Below, piece by piece: positions 62,604-64,000 of a stretch of 64,000 nucleotides of DNA. The notes under the pieces are model-generated. The model made no database searches and was not told the DNA's origin. It saw only the letters and a program-made list of their open reading frames with translations. Positions within the stretch are counted from its first letter, which is position 1. Every line of letters starts with the position of its first letter. This stretch comes from Sphaerulina vaccinii (Eukaryota; Ascomycota; Dothideomycetes; Mycosphaerellales; Mycosphaerellaceae): assembly GCA_022570795.1 (NCBI GenBank), contig JAKUDP010000025.1, positions 1,255,001 through 1,319,000 on the forward strand, written 5' to 3'. The position numbers and the translations under genes are program-made.

Positions 62604-63630
62604 CGTGTTCAACACTTGAGACTGGGCTGCTCTCTGCTTCCTGGAACTGCTGGCCTGAATACGAAGCGTACACGAAGGACTCCACGAACCTGAACAGAAG
62701 CAGGGTCGTGAGCGGCTATTCCACTGTTTTGTACTTGAGTCGCGCTTTCTGAAGCCAGCTTTCAGGTTGCGAAATTCAACGAAATTCGTGCGGCACCTGG
62801 GTGCGAGATACTGTAGTTCTGCCCCATTTCTCTGAAGAGTTCTTATTCGCCCACGATCTCCATAGGCTGCTGAATTCTGCTCCCGACCCGATTCCACGAT
62901 ATGTTATCCCTTATCGCCCCATAACTGTCCGCTCTAATTCCCACAAGGCTCCGCTCTCAAGGGGTTTGTCCCGCACGGACCAAGGTACAGCAGTCACACC
63001 CGTGATCTAGTTTTTTCTGCAAGACACATATCAGCACAATCATAGAGGCCGCACTATACTTTACCGGTACTGCATCGCCGTTGTCAGCGGAGTTGTCTCC
63101 TGCATAAGGCTCGAAAAAATAAAGGTCGCCGGCACGACCACTTTGCTTCCCTAAGTTTGCTCGGTGTGCTGCGATTCGCAAAGAGCCCTGCTGGCGCATA
63201 GGACAACGACCATCCGCCCTATCAGAAATCAAAATTGCGATACTGCTCAGAGCCCACCTCTGTCGTCGTAGTCGGCGCCGCTTTCTATGAGAACGATGAA
63301 ATCCGTCAGCCTCTGGCTTCCTCGTACGCAGCCAAGGCGCGAATCTCAACGATCGTAAGCCGTACCAGGTTGACACAGTCCCGTCGTGCGGGACCATATT
63401 CTAGAGCGGGTTGGAGTGATACATGCCACTGGGCTTCGCTGACCAACAAGAAGCATTCGATTATTCCATTGCGGTCGTCCCGTGATCGCGCGCCTCAGGA
63501 GTCAATCATCGAATTCTGTCCAAATTTCCATTTTCCTCTAGTCACTGCCCTCAGGCCTCAAGAGTCGAACCCCGCCACGAACATGCTGACGATTTCGCCT
63601 TGCCATACCTGACTCGCACCGATCGACCTC
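62604..63630. other. Intergenic region between the two F-box-like paralogs
   Basis: About 1 kb containing the spliced leader and promoter of the gene at 60872 and the 3' flank of the partial gene. The minus-strand frame at 62957-63397 has no recognisable domain. Confidence 0.3.
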
Positions 63631-64000
63631 TCAATAATAGAATTCGGCGCCGAACGTCCACTCTCCCTCAATCCACCTCCCGTCGAGATTCTTCTTCGCG
63701 CGCATCTCCCACAAGCCCTCCCTACCTTCCTTTCCCGCCTTGTACTTCGGCAAGGCCTCCTTACTCGTCCACATCACCCTGTCCCTCACGAACCTCCTAT
63801 ACCTCCGATAGTGTACCGAGTTCTCCAGCGTGTTGCAGAGTGGGAGACACTTCTGAAATCTCACATCCACATTCATGTTCGCACTCCTGCTCCTTCTTTC
63901 CATGTATTTCATGAAAGTATTGATATCGAACCAATACTCGTATCCCTTGTAGGGGCCGGTCCAGTAAAGGCTCTCCATGCGATCGTAGGGACCTTCAAGA
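63631..64000 (-). CDS. Partial F-box-like paralog, C-terminus only
   Basis: The frame is open from base 64000 (beyond the window) to a stop at 63631; at least 122 residues. GYEYWFDINTFMKYMERRSR aligns with KYPYMFCIDTFMSSIRDKYQ of the gene at 60872-62554, and GRWIEGEWTF with NQWVEGEWRYT, with VMWTSKEALPKY between. It is therefore a tandem paralog in the same orientation, about 1 kb upstream. The N-terminal F-box-like part lies outside. Confidence 0.65.
   Translation of the reverse strand, partial: LEGPYDRMESLYWTGPYKGYEYWFDINTFMKYMERRSRSANMNVDVRFQKCLPLCNTLENSVHYRRYRRFVRDRVMWTSKEALPKYKAGKEGREGLWEMRAKKNLDGRWIEGEWTFGAEFYY

Noticed and set aside
63535..63575. B-box-like ggggttcgactc on the minus strand
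   Set aside because: The T-stem does not pair and no A box or acceptor stem lies at a proper distance.
1..64000. CRISPR arrays, insertion sequences, prophage or bacterial operons
   Set aside because: None seen; gene structure is eukaryotic throughout and the tandem repeats lack unique spacers.

Overview
This window is nuclear DNA of a filamentous ascomycete, most likely a Dothideomycete close to Mycosphaerellales. The evidence is: dense, mostly short genes with 48-63 bp GT-AG introns and CTAAC/CTGAC-type branch sites; fungal-only families (Kre9/Knh1, DUF2406, Vps3844, a HET domain, a fused LeuCD-type Leu1, Fun30, an augmin HAUS6-like subunit); and several copies of an F-box-like '[FL]LPxELRNxIY' family. 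No prokaryotic features are present. Taxon and functions are inferred from motifs read by eye.

Layout. 0-5.7 kb: an F-box-like gene running off the left edge, a mitochondrial-type membrane protein, a Vps3844-like secretory protein and a ChaC-type gamma-glutamylcyclotransferase with a 23-bp microexon. 5.9-15.3 kb: the spliceosomal helicase Brr2 and, just downstream, a two-domain F-box-like gene that carries a 45-bp stretch almost identical to Brr2 in the same frame. 16-28.9 kb: an RpiB-family sugar-phosphate isomerase, Leu1, a secreted M28 leucine aminopeptidase, a secreted Cys-rich protein, a Ca2+/H+ exchanger-type carrier, a Kre9/Knh1 protein and a STEEP1/CXorf56-like protein. 30-40 kb: a DUF2406 protein, Vma21 (three exons, found by hand), the Fun30 remodeller, a PWI/RS splicing factor (SRRM1-like), a small unknown gene and an NAD(P)-binding pseudogene. 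41-51.9 kb: a GH43-like secreted glycosidase, an unknown gene, an F-box-like gene, a carboxypeptidase S-type M20 peptidase, the HAUS6-like gene and an HDDC2-type HD phosphohydrolase.

52-64 kb is the accessory end. It holds degenerate tandem tRNA-like units, a short-chain dehydrogenase with a C-terminal frameshift, a chimeric gene joining a multi-pass membrane protein to a truncated HET domain, a gene resembling a domesticated copia protease/beta-barrel with its catalytic motif lost, a tRNA gene, and two paralogous F-box-like genes, the second running off the right edge.

The most unusual object is the tRNA gene at 59718-59864 (minus). After two insertions are removed it folds as a 74-nt tRNA with anticodon GTT (Asn). 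One insertion is an ordinary 15-nt intron at position 37/38. The other is 58 nt inside the D-loop with a GTGAGT start, a CTAAT branch-like motif and a TAG end, so it looks like a spliceosomal intron in a Pol III gene. A degenerate relative of its 5' half, with GTAAGT at nearly the same D-loop position, lies at 53193-53246.

Three genes act in pre-mRNA splicing or its structural support (Brr2, the SRRM1-like PWI protein) or chromatin (Fun30); others serve leucine synthesis, glutathione turnover, V-ATPase assembly, wall glucan and secretion. No co-regulated cluster is evident: neighbours are mostly divergent or convergent housekeeping genes.
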